From assembly GCF_003003035.1 (NCBI RefSeq), contig NZ_PVTS01000007.1:62001-126000 (forward strand): a stretch of DNA of 64,000 nucleotides, written 5' to 3'. A model generated the notes under the pieces. That model worked only from the letters and a program-made list of their open reading frames with translations, did not search any database and was not told the DNA's origin. The stretch comes from Marinilabilia salmonicolor. GTDB taxonomy: Bacteria; Bacteroidota; Bacteroidia; Bacteroidales; Marinilabiliaceae. The position numbers and the translations under genes are program-made. Shown one piece after another: positions 47,375 to 56,841 of this stretch (the stretch's first letter is position 1; every line of letters begins with the position of its first letter).

Positions 47375-48715
47375 TTAAACCTCCCGATCAATGTCAGCCT
47401 GCTCCAGGTAATCGGCCACACGACGAAGGAACATTCCTCCCAGGGCTCCGTCAACCACACGGTGGTCGTATGATAGAGACAGGAACATCTTATGGCGAAT
47501 GGCAATCACATCACCGGTGGGGGTTTCTATGACGGCAGGTTTCTTTTCGATGGTACCTGTTGCCAGAATAGCCACTTGTGGTTGATTAATAATGGGGGTT
47601 CCAATGGTATTTTTGAATGAACCGAAGTTGGTTATGGTAAAAGTACCTCCCTGAATGTCATCTCCGGACAATTTGTTGTCGCGTGCAGCTGCGGCAAGCC
47701 TGTTCATTTCGGTAGCCATTCCCACCACATTTTTCTGGTCGGCTTGTTTTACCACGGGAACAATTAAGTTTCCGGATGGCAGTGCAACGGCAATTCCGAC
47801 ATTAACATTCTTACGAAGAATAATATTGTGACCATCAACAGAAGCATTCACCCCCGGGAAATCTCTCAGTGCTTTGGCCACAGCCTCACCAAACATTGGC
47901 ATGAAGGTGAGTTTTTCACCATATTTTTTCTGGAATTCATCTTTCACTTTATTTCTCCACAGTACCAGATTGGTCACATCGGCTTCTACCATTGAAGTAA
48001 CGTGCGGGGAAACCTGCTTAGACATAACCATATTATCGGCAATCAGCTTACGAAGACGATCCATTTCTTTTATCTCATCGCCCTCTCCTGCTGTTACTTT
48101 AGGTGCCTGAATGGTTCTTGCGGCTCCTTGTTCAGCCGTTTTTTCCTGTTTCGCGGGTTCTGCAGCTTTCTTTTTTGTCGATGCTTTGCCGGCATTACCC
48201 GACTTCAGATAATTCAACAGATCTTCTTTGGTAACGCGTCCTTCGCGGCCACTGCCTTCGATGGTGTCCAACTCTTTGAAAGAGATGCCTTCCTCTTTAG
48301 CAATACTTCTGACTAGGGGTGAGTAGAACCGATCACTCTCCTGCTGATTTTCCTCACCTGTAGCTTCACTTTTTTCCGTTGATTTTGATTCAGCAGATGT
48401 TTTTTGTGGTTCTTCTTTTTTTGCAGAAGCCTCCTCTTTTGAATCGTTGCCATCCTCCTCGTCTCCTTCTTCTCCTTCCAGTGCAACGATCGCAACCGGA
48501 GTTCCTACGGCTACCACATCATCCACTTCGAATTTAATTTCTTTGATGGTTCCGGCCACAGGAGACGGAATTTCCGAATCCACTTTATCGGTGGCAATTT
48601 CAAGAATAGGATCATCCTCTTCAACGGTGTCACCTTCCTTGACAAACCATTTTGTAATGGTGGCTTCTTCCACACTTTCGCCCATTTTGGGCATCAATAT
48701 TTCAAATGTTGACAT
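47375..48715 (-). CDS. 2-oxoacid dehydrogenase E2 (dihydrolipoamide acyltransferase)
   Basis: 446 residues from the ATG at 48715. An upstream in-frame ATG at 48754 overlaps the promoter's -7 element and so cannot be used. Lipoyl domain with Lys44 in ATDKVDSE; an acidic Lys/Glu linker (75-130); peripheral-subunit-binding domain (SPLVRSIAKEEGISFKELD, then EGSGREGRVTKEDLLNYL); an Ala/Lys/Pro linker; and the catalytic acyltransferase domain with His418 in SYDHRVVDG. It moves the acyl group from E1 to CoA. E1 lies directly downstream; E3 is not in the window. Confidence 0.93.
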   Translation of the reverse strand: MSTFEILMPKMGESVEEATITKWFVKEGDTVEEDDPILEIATDKVDSEIPSPVAGTIKEIKFEVDDVVAVGTPVAIVALEGEEGDEEDGNDSKEEASAKKEEPQKTSAESKSTEKSEATGEENQQESDRFYSPLVRSIAKEEGISFKELDTIEGSGREGRVTKEDLLNYLKSGNAGKASTKKKAAEPAKQEKTAEQGAARTIQAPKVTAGEGDEIKEMDRLRKLIADNMVMSKQVSPHVTSMVEADVTNLVLWRNKVKDEFQKKYGEKLTFMPMFGEAVAKALRDFPGVNASVDGHNIILRKNVNVGIAVALPSGNLIVPVVKQADQKNVVGMATEMNRLAAAARDNKLSGDDIQGGTFTITNFGSFKNTIGTPIINQPQVAILATGTIEKKPAVIETPTGDVIAIRHKMFLSLSYDHRVVDGALGGMFLRRVADYLEQADIDREV

Positions 48716-48751
48716 ATCAGTTGGGTTTAATTTTTTGTAATTTACGAGTGG

Positions 48752-48783
48752 CAAAAATAGAACAATGTTTTATTTAAAACAAA
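48752..48783 (-). promoter_or_regulatory. Promoter of the E2-E1 unit
   Basis: On the minus strand TTTG (48780-48783), a 20-base spacer and TATTTTTG (48752-48759). Transcription would begin near 48746, which excludes the ATG at 48754 and selects 48715. Confidence 0.65.
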
Positions 48784-48876
48784 TCCAAATAAAAACTACT
48801 ATCTTTCATTGTTTTTCTCTACAAACTACTTCCAACGTATTTTTGTTCAACAAAACGACAGATTTTATTCTCAAAC

Positions 48877-48914
48877 ATAAAAAAACCGGCATTTCCATAT
48901 TCGGAAATGCCGGT
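48877..48914 (-). terminator. Terminator of the tryptophanase-like gene
   Basis: A perfect 12-bp stem ACCGGCATTTCC/GGAAATGCCGGT with a 6-base loop and a following T-run on the minus strand, 28 bases after the stop codon. Confidence 0.88.
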
Positions 48915-48942
48915 CAAACCTAAAATCTAATCTGTTCCGGGA

Positions 48943-50406
48943 TTAGAGACTATTACCAAAATCTTCCTTGAATTTTTCAACCAATTTCTGTGGCCAGTCA
49001 CTCACGGGAGCCAGCCGGCCCATGAAAAATCGCAAAACTTCAGGCTCCTCAACAAATTTAAGTCCACCGACCAATTTTCTATTCTCAAACAACCAATGAA
49101 CGCGGTCAATAAGAAACTTAGTCTGTGACAAGGTAAACACCCGTCGGGGAAAGGCCAGGCGCAGAAGTTCCATGTCTGCCAGCACATCTTCCCCGTTTTC
49201 GTTACGTACACTGGAAATTGTACCCCTTTCCATACCACGACAGCCTGAAATAATATACAACGCAGCTGCCAGTGCTCCCGCAGGATACTCTTTTTGCGGA
49301 ATGTGCTCCAAAAAAGACATTGCATCAATGTGGCACCCTAATGCCCCGGCGGGAGTAATAACCGGAATGCCCCGGGCATCAAGTTCTTTAACTGTATATT
49401 CAATAAATGAAGGCGACTGACTGATGACTGTTTCATCGGTTGTTTCCTGAAGTCCGACTGCCATGGCTTCAATTTCCCGAACCGACATTCCGCCATAAGT
49501 CAGAAATCCTTCGTAAAGAGGCACCAAATCACGCATCTTCAGAAAAAGTTCATGGCTATTGGTACAAATGCCACCACCACGGGTAGAACTCACTTTGCGT
49601 GAAGAAAAATAGACGATGTCGGCAAACCCGCACATCATGCGCAAGATATCGCGTATCGAGGTATTTTTAAACTCCTCTTCACGTTGTTTGATGAACCAGG
49701 CATTTTCTCCAATAAGACTGGCATCCAGTACAATCATAATTCCATATTCATCGGCTACCGCTTTTACCTCACGCATATTTTGAATGGAAAAAGGCTGACC
49801 TCCGATGAGATTTGTAGAAGCTTCGAGCCTGATGAATGGGATGTGCTCTGCTCCATACTGCAAAATGAGATCTTTTAACTGCTGGATATCAATATTACCC
49901 TTAAATGGATGGTTACTTTTTATTTTTAACCCTTCTTCAGTCAATATTTCGAATATTTTACCGCCGTTCAATTCCATGTGGGCTTTGGTGGTGGTAAAAT
50001 GATAGTTCATGGGAATGATGTCACCGGGCTTAATGAAAACCTGAGAAACAACATTCTCGGCTGCCCGCCCCTGGTGAACCGGAAGTATATGCTCTTTTCC
50101 GAAAACATCCCTCAAGGCCTCCTCCATCCTGTAAAAACTCTGACTTCCTGCATAGGCATCATCTGCCTTAAGCATCGATGAAACCTGATTGTCACTCATG
50201 GCATTGGTACCACTGTCGGTCAACATATCCAGAAATACATCTTTGGTATTCAGTAAAAAAGTATTGTATCCACCTTTGTTTATTGCATCCAGTCGTTCAT
50301 CTACCGGGCGAAGATGGAGTTTTTGTACGATTCTGACTTTGTGAAGTTCAACCGGAATGGTTTCTTCACCATAAAAACGAATGGAGGGGGTTGTTTGATC
50401 ATTCAT
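48943..50406 (-). CDS. Beta-eliminating lyase, tryptophanase/tyrosine phenol-lyase family
   Basis: A 487-residue PLP enzyme. Family blocks: GYNTFLLNTKDVFLDMLTDS, AYAGSQSFYRMEEALRDVFG, PVHQGRAAENV (the QGRGAE motif), LEASTNLIGGQPFS, VLDASLIGENAWFI, and GLQETTDE. The PLP lysine is Lys271 in FSSRKVSSTRGGG; in TnaA and TPL this segment reads SGKKD or SAKKD, so this protein is a separate branch. It should remove the side chain of an aromatic amino acid (Trp, giving indole, or Tyr, giving phenol) to leave pyruvate and ammonia; which one is not decidable here. A single-gene unit with its own terminator. The sensor kinase gene is divergent. Confidence 0.82.
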   Translation of the reverse strand: MNDQTTPSIRFYGEETIPVELHKVRIVQKLHLRPVDERLDAINKGGYNTFLLNTKDVFLDMLTDSGTNAMSDNQVSSMLKADDAYAGSQSFYRMEEALRDVFGKEHILPVHQGRAAENVVSQVFIKPGDIIPMNYHFTTTKAHMELNGGKIFEILTEEGLKIKSNHPFKGNIDIQQLKDLILQYGAEHIPFIRLEASTNLIGGQPFSIQNMREVKAVADEYGIMIVLDASLIGENAWFIKQREEEFKNTSIRDILRMMCGFADIVYFSSRKVSSTRGGGICTNSHELFLKMRDLVPLYEGFLTYGGMSVREIEAMAVGLQETTDETVISQSPSFIEYTVKELDARGIPVITPAGALGCHIDAMSFLEHIPQKEYPAGALAAALYIISGCRGMERGTISSVRNENGEDVLADMELLRLAFPRRVFTLSQTKFLIDRVHWLFENRKLVGGLKFVEEPEVLRFFMGRLAPVSDWPQKLVEKFKEDFGNSL

Positions 50407-50763
50407 GATTTTTGTAGGAAAACAGGTTTGGTAAAATGAATAAATACTTAAAATTTGAGTTTTAAAGAAATAAATTATAATTATTTAGTTTATTTTTCTT
50501 AAAAACCGTTACAAATATAATGGATCGAGTGTGGAAAATATGACAAAAATCAATAAATGTTTCAGAAATCTTATATTTTAAACTGAATACAAATAAAATA
50601 TAATTGGTGTCCGGTTAGAGCATTGAGATCAGATAAAAAATCAGGAAAAAAATAATTTTAGATTATTTATAACTTTTTCCAGATTACATAGTATAATAAT
50701 GTTGATAAAGAACATTGGGTTTTTAGGTTGGGATTGGGCCCCCGACTTCTTAGGGTAAAAAAT
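50407..50763. other. Divergent intergenic region, 357 bp
   Basis: Very AT-rich. It contains a minus-strand -7 candidate TATATTTG (50512-50519) for the lyase and a family C motif (50603-50628). No gene. Confidence 0.5.
50603..50628 (+). repeat. ATTGGTGTCCGGTTAGA..TTGAGA motif, family C, copy 3
   Basis: ATTGGTGTCCGGTTA followed by GAGCATTGAGA. Same arrangement as at 62674. Confidence 0.55.
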
Positions 50764-53700
50764 ATGCGGGCATTACTACTATTCCTTCTTCTGATATGGG
50801 GGCAGCTGTTTTCACATGGACAGTCACCTAATTTATACTTTAAGTCAATTCCGGCACAGAAACAACTCTCCAGCCAGTTTACCACAAGCATTACACAGGA
50901 TCAAAAAGGATATATCTGGATTGGAACCATTGATGGATTAAATCGATATGACGGGCAGCGGATGAAAATCTTCCGCAACAATGAAGAACAAAATACCGGA
51001 TTGGCCAATAACAACATTCAAACACTGTTTGCTGATAGCAAAAACAGGATTTGGATTGGCACGGCCTGGGGGCTATCGATTTATATTCCCGAAATCGATG
51101 GTTTCAAACTGGTCTCTTCGAATGAAAACACCAATGGTCTTGAACGCTCTTTTACCACCCGGGTGTCTGAAAACAGGAATCATGAGATTCTGGTCGCTAC
51201 AGGGGCATCCATCTATCGGTACAATGAGCAAACGAAACAATTTGTGCCGGTCATCGAATTAGAGGGAGGTGAAATTACCTCATTTTGCACAGACAGGAAT
51301 AACAATTTATGGGTTGGGCAAAATAACGGAGGTGGCATTCATCTTTTCCGATATGATGAAAAATATGAAAAGGAGGAACTTCCCCAATGGATTTCTACTG
51401 ATCTGGAAAATGAACTCAATCAACTTGAGATAACAGATTTGATATATAAGGACAGTTTGTTGTGGATCGCATCAAGAGGCAAAGGCATTACTCAGCTCAA
51501 TTTCAGAAAACAAACTACTCAAAAGTTTCTTACATATGATTACAATGCTTTTGTCATTGATTTGTATATCGACAAACATGGGGCACTTTGGTCTTGTGAT
51601 TACGCCGGATTAAAAAGATATAACGTCCAAAACAATACTTTCGATGAGTATTATGAAGAACCTGACGGAGCCAACAATGTTAAACATAACCCAATTAAAA
51701 TTTTTCAGGACAATCAATTCAATTATTGGGTCCTTTATTCGGAAGAAGGTCTTGATTTTGCCTCAGCTCAAAGAGGATTCCAACACTTCGACGGCAATCC
51801 TGAAAGTTATTGGCCACTGGGCGACGAAAATGTATTTTCCATTGCAGAGGACCGCCACGGAAATTTATGGACGGGGGGTTTCAATGGTGGAATCACGGTT
51901 TTTCAATGGGCGCAGCAAAATGTAACCCGCTTCGTGCCTGAAGAAGGAAATCCTGAATCTCTTGCCAAGGGTTCTGTTTTTGATTTACACTTAGACAGCC
52001 GGAAGGATATGTGGGTAGCTACCTATTCCCGCGGAATTCAAAAATTCAACCCTGAAATCAATGGATTTATCTCTTTTTCACATGATAAAAACAACCCTGA
52101 ATCAATTGCGGGAAACGACATCAGGTCAATAGAGGAAGATGACCATGGCAAATTTTGGCTGGCTGTACATGGGATTGGCATCGATTATTTCAACCAAAAA
52201 ACCGGTGTCTTTGAACACTATACTCCAAAAAACAGCAATCTCTCCATTGAATGGACCAACCAAGTGTTGTTGGATTCGAAGAATAATTTGTGGGTAGCAA
52301 CCTCCAACGGTCTGAACTTGAAGAAAGAAGGATCGGATGTTTTCAAAGTCTATTTATCCTACAATTCCGATAATCCAAGTGCTTTAAAGAGTAACGATGT
52401 TATTTGCTTGCATGAGACACCCGACAGTTCTATCTGGGTAGGAACAACCTTTGGGTTATACAGGTATAGTCCGGAAACAGACAACTTCGTTTTTCATTCC
52501 GAGGACTTTAACAATCAATACATCTGCAGCATAGAGCACGACAATGAGGGGAAGCTCTGGGTAAGCACACACGGAGGCATTACCGAATACAATCCGGCAA
52601 CCAGGAAGGTATTCAATTTTGACACTTCCGATGGACTGCAGGCCAATGATTTTAATCTAAAAGCTTCTTACAGGGATGGAAATGGCAACCTTTTTTTTGG
52701 GGGCCCGGGAGGTTTAAATTCTTTCGATCCAGATAACATAAATTATAATCTGACTCCTCCGACAGTGGTTTTTACCGATTTACAAATATTTAATGAGTCC
52801 GTTGATTCCTTCGGAGCTGACAAACCCCTTTCACAACACATCAGTTATGCCGATACCGTGGTACTCGACTATTCGGATAAGTTTTTTACCATAAGTTTTA
52901 CTGCCATTAACTTTATCCAGCCATCGAAGAATCAATACGCATATAAGATGGAGGGCTTTGACAGTCGCTGGCACTATACAGGTAACAATAGTGAAGCAAC
53001 TTTCACCAATCTTAACCCGGGCACTTACACGCTCAAGGTAAAGGCTGCCAATAATGATGGCATCTGGAATGAAAAGGGAATCTCCATTAAAGTAAAGATT
53101 AAACCGCCATGGTATATGACTCTTTGGTTTCAAATGGTCATTATTGCTTTGTTTTTTATAGTGATTTACCTGGTTGTTCGCATTCGCACCCGGATGCTGC
53201 GCCGTCAGAAAGTGGCACTCATTGCTTTGGTAAATGAAAGAACCAGGCGGCTTCATGAAAAAAATAATTCCCTTAAAAAGAGAACCATAGAACTGGATGA
53301 CATCAACCGGGAATTGGAAAATCAAAAGCTTACCATACAGCAACAAGCTGATGAACTAAAAAAACAAGCGGGAGAATTGCGACAGAGTAATGATAACCTG
53401 CAAAAACTGAACAATACAAAAGACCGGCTTTTTTCCGTCATTGCCCACGATGTTCGCTCACCTTTTAACACCATCATTGGTTTTTCCAGTATTTTAAAAG
53501 AACTTTCCAATGAAGGGGGTAATAATCTTTCAAGAGAATATGCCGGATATATTTACGATTCGTCCAACCAGGTGCTGGCGCTGATGGAAAATTTGCTCTA
53601 TTGGGCCCGCTCTCAAACCAATGAAATAAGTCTGAATACCGGGTCTGTATCTATTAGAGATATCTTCGAGGATAATCTCTCCCTTTTAAAGGAGAGTATG

Positions 53701-54108
53701 ATAAAAAAAGGTATTCAACTGGACAGTTCCGGGCTTGATTTCTCCATAAACTTTGAAGCTGACACGGAGATGATGCGGATTGTTGTTCGGAATATTTTAT
53801 CAAATGCCATTAAGTTTACTCCCTATAAGGGAACAATTACCTTAAAGACAGAAGTAAAAAAAGATCAGCTAATTGTTTCTATATCAGACTCCGGCCAGGG
53901 GTTAACACCTGAACAAATTGAAAAAATCAAACAACCGTCTCAAATATTTTCTACTCCCGGAACTCATGGAGAAAAAGGATCAGGCCTGGGGCTAACCGTT
54001 TGCAAGGAATTTGTAGAACGGCATAACGGACAGCTAATTGTTGAAGGTTCTCCCGGAAAAGGAAGTCGGTTTGGCTTTATATTTCCACTGGCAAAATATT
54101 TTTTTTAA
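50764..54108 (+). CDS. Two-component-propeller sensor histidine kinase
   Basis: 1114 residues from the ATG at 50764; a TTG 12 codons upstream only adds residues before the signal peptide MRALLLFLLLIWGQLFSHGQ. About a dozen propeller repeats (GYIWIGTIDGLNRYDG, NRIWIGTAWGLSIY, NNLWVATSNGLNL and others) form the periplasmic sensor up to residue 660. A Y_Y_Y domain follows, then one transmembrane helix (about 785-808), a coiled coil (QQQADELKKQAGELRQSNDN), and the kinase core with His895 in IAHDVRSPFNT, then GSGLGLTVCKEFVERHNG. It ends after the ATPase domain, with no receiver or AraC domain, unlike hybrid systems of polysaccharide loci. The cognate regulator is not adjacent. Confidence 0.93.
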   Translation: MRALLLFLLLIWGQLFSHGQSPNLYFKSIPAQKQLSSQFTTSITQDQKGYIWIGTIDGLNRYDGQRMKIFRNNEEQNTGLANNNIQTLFADSKNRIWIGTAWGLSIYIPEIDGFKLVSSNENTNGLERSFTTRVSENRNHEILVATGASIYRYNEQTKQFVPVIELEGGEITSFCTDRNNNLWVGQNNGGGIHLFRYDEKYEKEELPQWISTDLENELNQLEITDLIYKDSLLWIASRGKGITQLNFRKQTTQKFLTYDYNAFVIDLYIDKHGALWSCDYAGLKRYNVQNNTFDEYYEEPDGANNVKHNPIKIFQDNQFNYWVLYSEEGLDFASAQRGFQHFDGNPESYWPLGDENVFSIAEDRHGNLWTGGFNGGITVFQWAQQNVTRFVPEEGNPESLAKGSVFDLHLDSRKDMWVATYSRGIQKFNPEINGFISFSHDKNNPESIAGNDIRSIEEDDHGKFWLAVHGIGIDYFNQKTGVFEHYTPKNSNLSIEWTNQVLLDSKNNLWVATSNGLNLKKEGSDVFKVYLSYNSDNPSALKSNDVICLHETPDSSIWVGTTFGLYRYSPETDNFVFHSEDFNNQYICSIEHDNEGKLWVSTHGGITEYNPATRKVFNFDTSDGLQANDFNLKASYRDGNGNLFFGGPGGLNSFDPDNINYNLTPPTVVFTDLQIFNESVDSFGADKPLSQHISYADTVVLDYSDKFFTISFTAINFIQPSKNQYAYKMEGFDSRWHYTGNNSEATFTNLNPGTYTLKVKAANNDGIWNEKGISIKVKIKPPWYMTLWFQMVIIALFFIVIYLVVRIRTRMLRRQKVALIALVNERTRRLHEKNNSLKKRTIELDDINRELENQKLTIQQQADELKKQAGELRQSNDNLQKLNNTKDRLFSVIAHDVRSPFNTIIGFSSILKELSNEGGNNLSREYAGYIYDSSNQVLALMENLLYWARSQTNEISLNTGSVSIRDIFEDNLSLLKESMIKKGIQLDSSGLDFSINFEADTEMMRIVVRNILSNAIKFTPYKGTITLKTEVKKDQLIVSISDSGQGLTPEQIEKIKQPSQIFSTPGTHGEKGSGLGLTVCKEFVERHNGQLIVEGSPGKGSRFGFIFPLAKYFF

Positions 54109-54137
54109 TCCATGATCCTTTCAATTCAAATAATTTA

Positions 54138-54145
54138 TATTTTTG
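54138..54145 (+). promoter_or_regulatory. -7 element of tRNA-Gly(CCC)
   Basis: TATTTTTG, 10 bases before the tRNA 5' end. No good -33 TTTG partner is seen. Confidence 0.5.
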
Positions 54146-54155
54146 TAACCACTAT

Positions 54156-54227
54156 GCGGAAGTAGCTCAGTGGTAGAGCATCAGCTTCCCAAGCTGAGGG
54201 TCGCGGGTTCGATCCCCGTTTTCCGCT
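54156..54227 (+). tRNA. tRNA-Gly (anticodon CCC)
   Basis: Acceptor GCGGAAG/TTTCCGC, D arm GCTC..GAGC, anticodon loop TTCCCAA in stem TCAGC/GCTGA, and T arm GCGGG-TTCGATC-CCCGT. The CCA end is not encoded. Confidence 0.96.
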
Positions 54228-54235
54228 CACAAATA

Positions 54236-54261
54236 AGCCCGGTGTCTGCCGGGCTTTTTTG
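54236..54261 (+). terminator. Terminator of tRNA-Gly(CCC)
   Basis: AGCCCGG-TGTCTG-CCGGGCT followed by six T. It lies between the tRNA and the convergent thrA end and may also serve thrA weakly. Confidence 0.85.
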
Positions 54262-54281
54262 TTTATTTGTTTCTTATGGCG

Positions 54282-56717
54282 CTATACATTAGCAACTTTG
54301 ATAATATCAGCAAAGACGCCTGCTGCGGTAACATCTGCTCCTGCCCCATACCCTTTAATTTGCATGGGGTGCTCAAAGTAATGTTCCGACCAGATTAACA
54401 CGATGTTGTTGCTTCCTTCCAGATCGTAAAACGGATGCGTCCTGTCCACTTCCATTAGTCCTACAACAGCTTTCCCTTCTGACGTAAGTCTGGCACCATA
54501 GCGAAGCCTTTTTCCCTCCTTGAGTGCCTTTTGTCTTCTCTCTTCAAAGGGAGCATCCAGTTCTTTTACTTTTCTCATAAACTCCTCAAGCGAAGGCAAA
54601 TCCAGATACTCCTGCGGGACAAAAGGTTCAACCTGAACATCGGCCTCTTCAAGGTTGTAACCCGACTCACGGGCAAGAATCAATGATTTTCTAACTACAT
54701 CGGTTCCACTCAGGTCAACACGCGGGTCGGGTTCACTGAACCCCTTTTCTTTGGCTTCTATAATAACCTCTGACAGAGGCTTATCTTCTGAAAGTGTGTT
54801 TACGATATAATTCAAAGTACCGGAAAGCACTGCCTCCAATCGTACGATTTTATCCCCACTTCGAACAAGATCATTGATGGGTGCAATGATTGGAAGTCCC
54901 GCTCCCACATTGGTTTCGAAAAAGAAGCGTATTCCCTTTTCACGAGCGGTATCTTTTAGTTTTTTATAAGTGGAATAGGAAGATGAACTGGCTATTTTAT
55001 TGGCGGTAACCACCGAGACGTTGGCATCCAGCAGTGATTGATATATAGCAGCCACCTCTCCGCTGGCGCTGCAATCCACAAATACACTATTGGCCAGGTT
55101 CATATCAATAATCCTGTCTCTGAAATCTTCAACAGTTCCCGGAATGCTCTCTTTTTCAAGGTTCTCTATGGCTGTTGAAGCGTCCATGCCTTCATTGTTA
55201 AGAAGCATGCCTTTTCTGCCTGCAAGACCGATTAATCTGATCTTTAACCTGTTTTCGTTCATGAGTTTTTCGCTCTGGGCAGCAATTTTATTCAGCAGTT
55301 TGCTTCCCACGGTTCCTTTTCCCACCAGGAAGAGGTTCAATCGCGAATAATCAGAAAGGAAAAACGATTCATGGATAACATTCAGGGCTTTCTTTATATC
55401 CCGTTCTTTGATAACAAACGAAATATTCAGCTCGGAGGCACCCTGTGCTATTGCATAAACATTTACTCCGTTTTTGCCGACACTATTGAAAAGCAATCCG
55501 GACATTCCGGTGGTATGTTTCATATTCTCACCCACAATTGCCACCACCGCCATTTGGTCATCAATGACAATTCCGCTAATGTGCCGATCCTCCAGTTCTC
55601 TTTTAAACTCTTTTTCGATGGCTTTCCGGGCCTTTTCAGACTGATCACTTTCAATGACAATACTGATGCTGTTCTCCGAGGAAGCCTGTGAAATTAAAAT
55701 CACATTTATCTCTTCTGCTGCCAGCGATGCAAATAAACGCATGGAGATACCTGACACACCCACCATGCCCATTCCGTGAACGGTGAGCAATGATACATTT
55801 TTAATGGAAGAAATTCCTTTAATCTGCCTGGGCTTAGGGGTTTCTTTTTGTCCGTCAATGAGTGTTCCGGGGGCTTCGGGGTTGAAAGTATTTTTTATGG
55901 TGATGGGAATCTTCTTCTGATAGGCCGGCAGGATGGTTGGGGGATATATCACTTTGGCTCCAAAATGCGACAGTTCCATTGCTTCGGCATAGCTCAGGTG
56001 TTCAATGCAATAAGCCCTGCTAATCACCTTAGGATCAGCGGTCATAAAACCATTCACATCGGTCCATATCTCCAGCATATCAGCATCAAAGGAAGCAGCC
56101 AGCAAAGAAGCGGTGTAATCCGATCCGCCGCGACCCAAAGTGGTGTTATCGCCCTTTTTATTGCTGCTTATAAATCCGGGAAACAAAGATATTTTGTCAA
56201 GTTCCGGAACAACTTCCAAAAGCAACTTATTGGTAGCCTCCAGATCAACCTGGCTCCTGCCGTATTCAACATAGGTTTTGATGTATTTACGACTGTCGAA
56301 CCATTTGGCATTCAAAAAAGAAGCTATAATCTTTGAGGAAAGACGCTCTCCAATTCCTGAAATGCTTTCCAGACTTTTTCTGCTCAGTTCCCTAATCAAA
56401 AATACCCCTTTGGTAATGGAGTTGAGTTCATCGAATTCGGGCGCTACCATATCAAAAACTTCCTGCTGCTTTTGTTTATCCGAAAACAAACTTTTGATGG
56501 AGTCCTGATGTATCTCTACAATCTGTTTTACTTCCGAAGCATACTGGCCGTCTCCTTCTGCCGCCAGCGTGGCAGCTTTTATGAGCCGGTCGGTTATTCC
56601 GCCAAGTGCAGAAACCACTATTACAACCCGGTTGTTCTGGTTTTGGATAATATCTTTTACTCTTCGAATATTGTCGGCAGAACCAACAGATGTGCCGCCA
56701 AATTTCAATATCTTCAT
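54282..56717 (-). CDS. thrA: Bifunctional aspartate kinase / homoserine dehydrogenase I
   Basis: An 811-residue enzyme for the first and third steps from aspartate to threonine and methionine. The aspartokinase domain starts MKILKFGGTSVGSADNI and includes GRGGSDYTASL (about residues 193-203). Two ACT regulatory domains (about 310-450) allow threonine feedback. The homoserine dehydrogenase domain starts near 458 (LFLVGKGTVGSKLL) with FVDCSASGEVA, TANKIASS, and GFSEPDPRVDLSGTDVVRK. A minus-strand -7 element TACATTTG lies at 56757-56764, with TTTG 22 bases further. Its pathway partners are at 26.9-29.5 kb. Confidence 0.96.
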   Translation of the reverse strand: MKILKFGGTSVGSADNIRRVKDIIQNQNNRVVIVVSALGGITDRLIKAATLAAEGDGQYASEVKQIVEIHQDSIKSLFSDKQKQQEVFDMVAPEFDELNSITKGVFLIRELSRKSLESISGIGERLSSKIIASFLNAKWFDSRKYIKTYVEYGRSQVDLEATNKLLLEVVPELDKISLFPGFISSNKKGDNTTLGRGGSDYTASLLAASFDADMLEIWTDVNGFMTADPKVISRAYCIEHLSYAEAMELSHFGAKVIYPPTILPAYQKKIPITIKNTFNPEAPGTLIDGQKETPKPRQIKGISSIKNVSLLTVHGMGMVGVSGISMRLFASLAAEEINVILISQASSENSISIVIESDQSEKARKAIEKEFKRELEDRHISGIVIDDQMAVVAIVGENMKHTTGMSGLLFNSVGKNGVNVYAIAQGASELNISFVIKERDIKKALNVIHESFFLSDYSRLNLFLVGKGTVGSKLLNKIAAQSEKLMNENRLKIRLIGLAGRKGMLLNNEGMDASTAIENLEKESIPGTVEDFRDRIIDMNLANSVFVDCSASGEVAAIYQSLLDANVSVVTANKIASSSSYSTYKKLKDTAREKGIRFFFETNVGAGLPIIAPINDLVRSGDKIVRLEAVLSGTLNYIVNTLSEDKPLSEVIIEAKEKGFSEPDPRVDLSGTDVVRKSLILARESGYNLEEADVQVEPFVPQEYLDLPSLEEFMRKVKELDAPFEERRQKALKEGKRLRYGARLTSEGKAVVGLMEVDRTHPFYDLEGSNNIVLIWSEHYFEHPMQIKGYGAGADVTAAGVFADIIKVANV

Positions 56718-56756
56718 TCCTGATTTATTTTTCGATTAAAAGTAGTATGGGATTGG

Positions 56757-56790
56757 CAAATGTAGCAAAAAAGAGAGGAAATATGACAAA
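56757..56790 (-). promoter_or_regulatory. Candidate thrA promoter
   Basis: On the minus strand TTTG (56787-56790), a 22-base spacer and TACATTTG (56757-56764), about 40 bases before the start codon. Confidence 0.45.
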
Positions 56791-56841
56791 TGTTATGAAT
56801 TTCCCCGGTTTGACCAATAAAAAGTGTGTTGATCGCTGTAT

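Noticed and set aside
48716-48754. Upstream ATG for the E2 gene at 48754
   Set aside because: It overlaps the -7 promoter element, so the codon would not be in the mRNA; ATG at 48715 starts the lipoyl domain directly.
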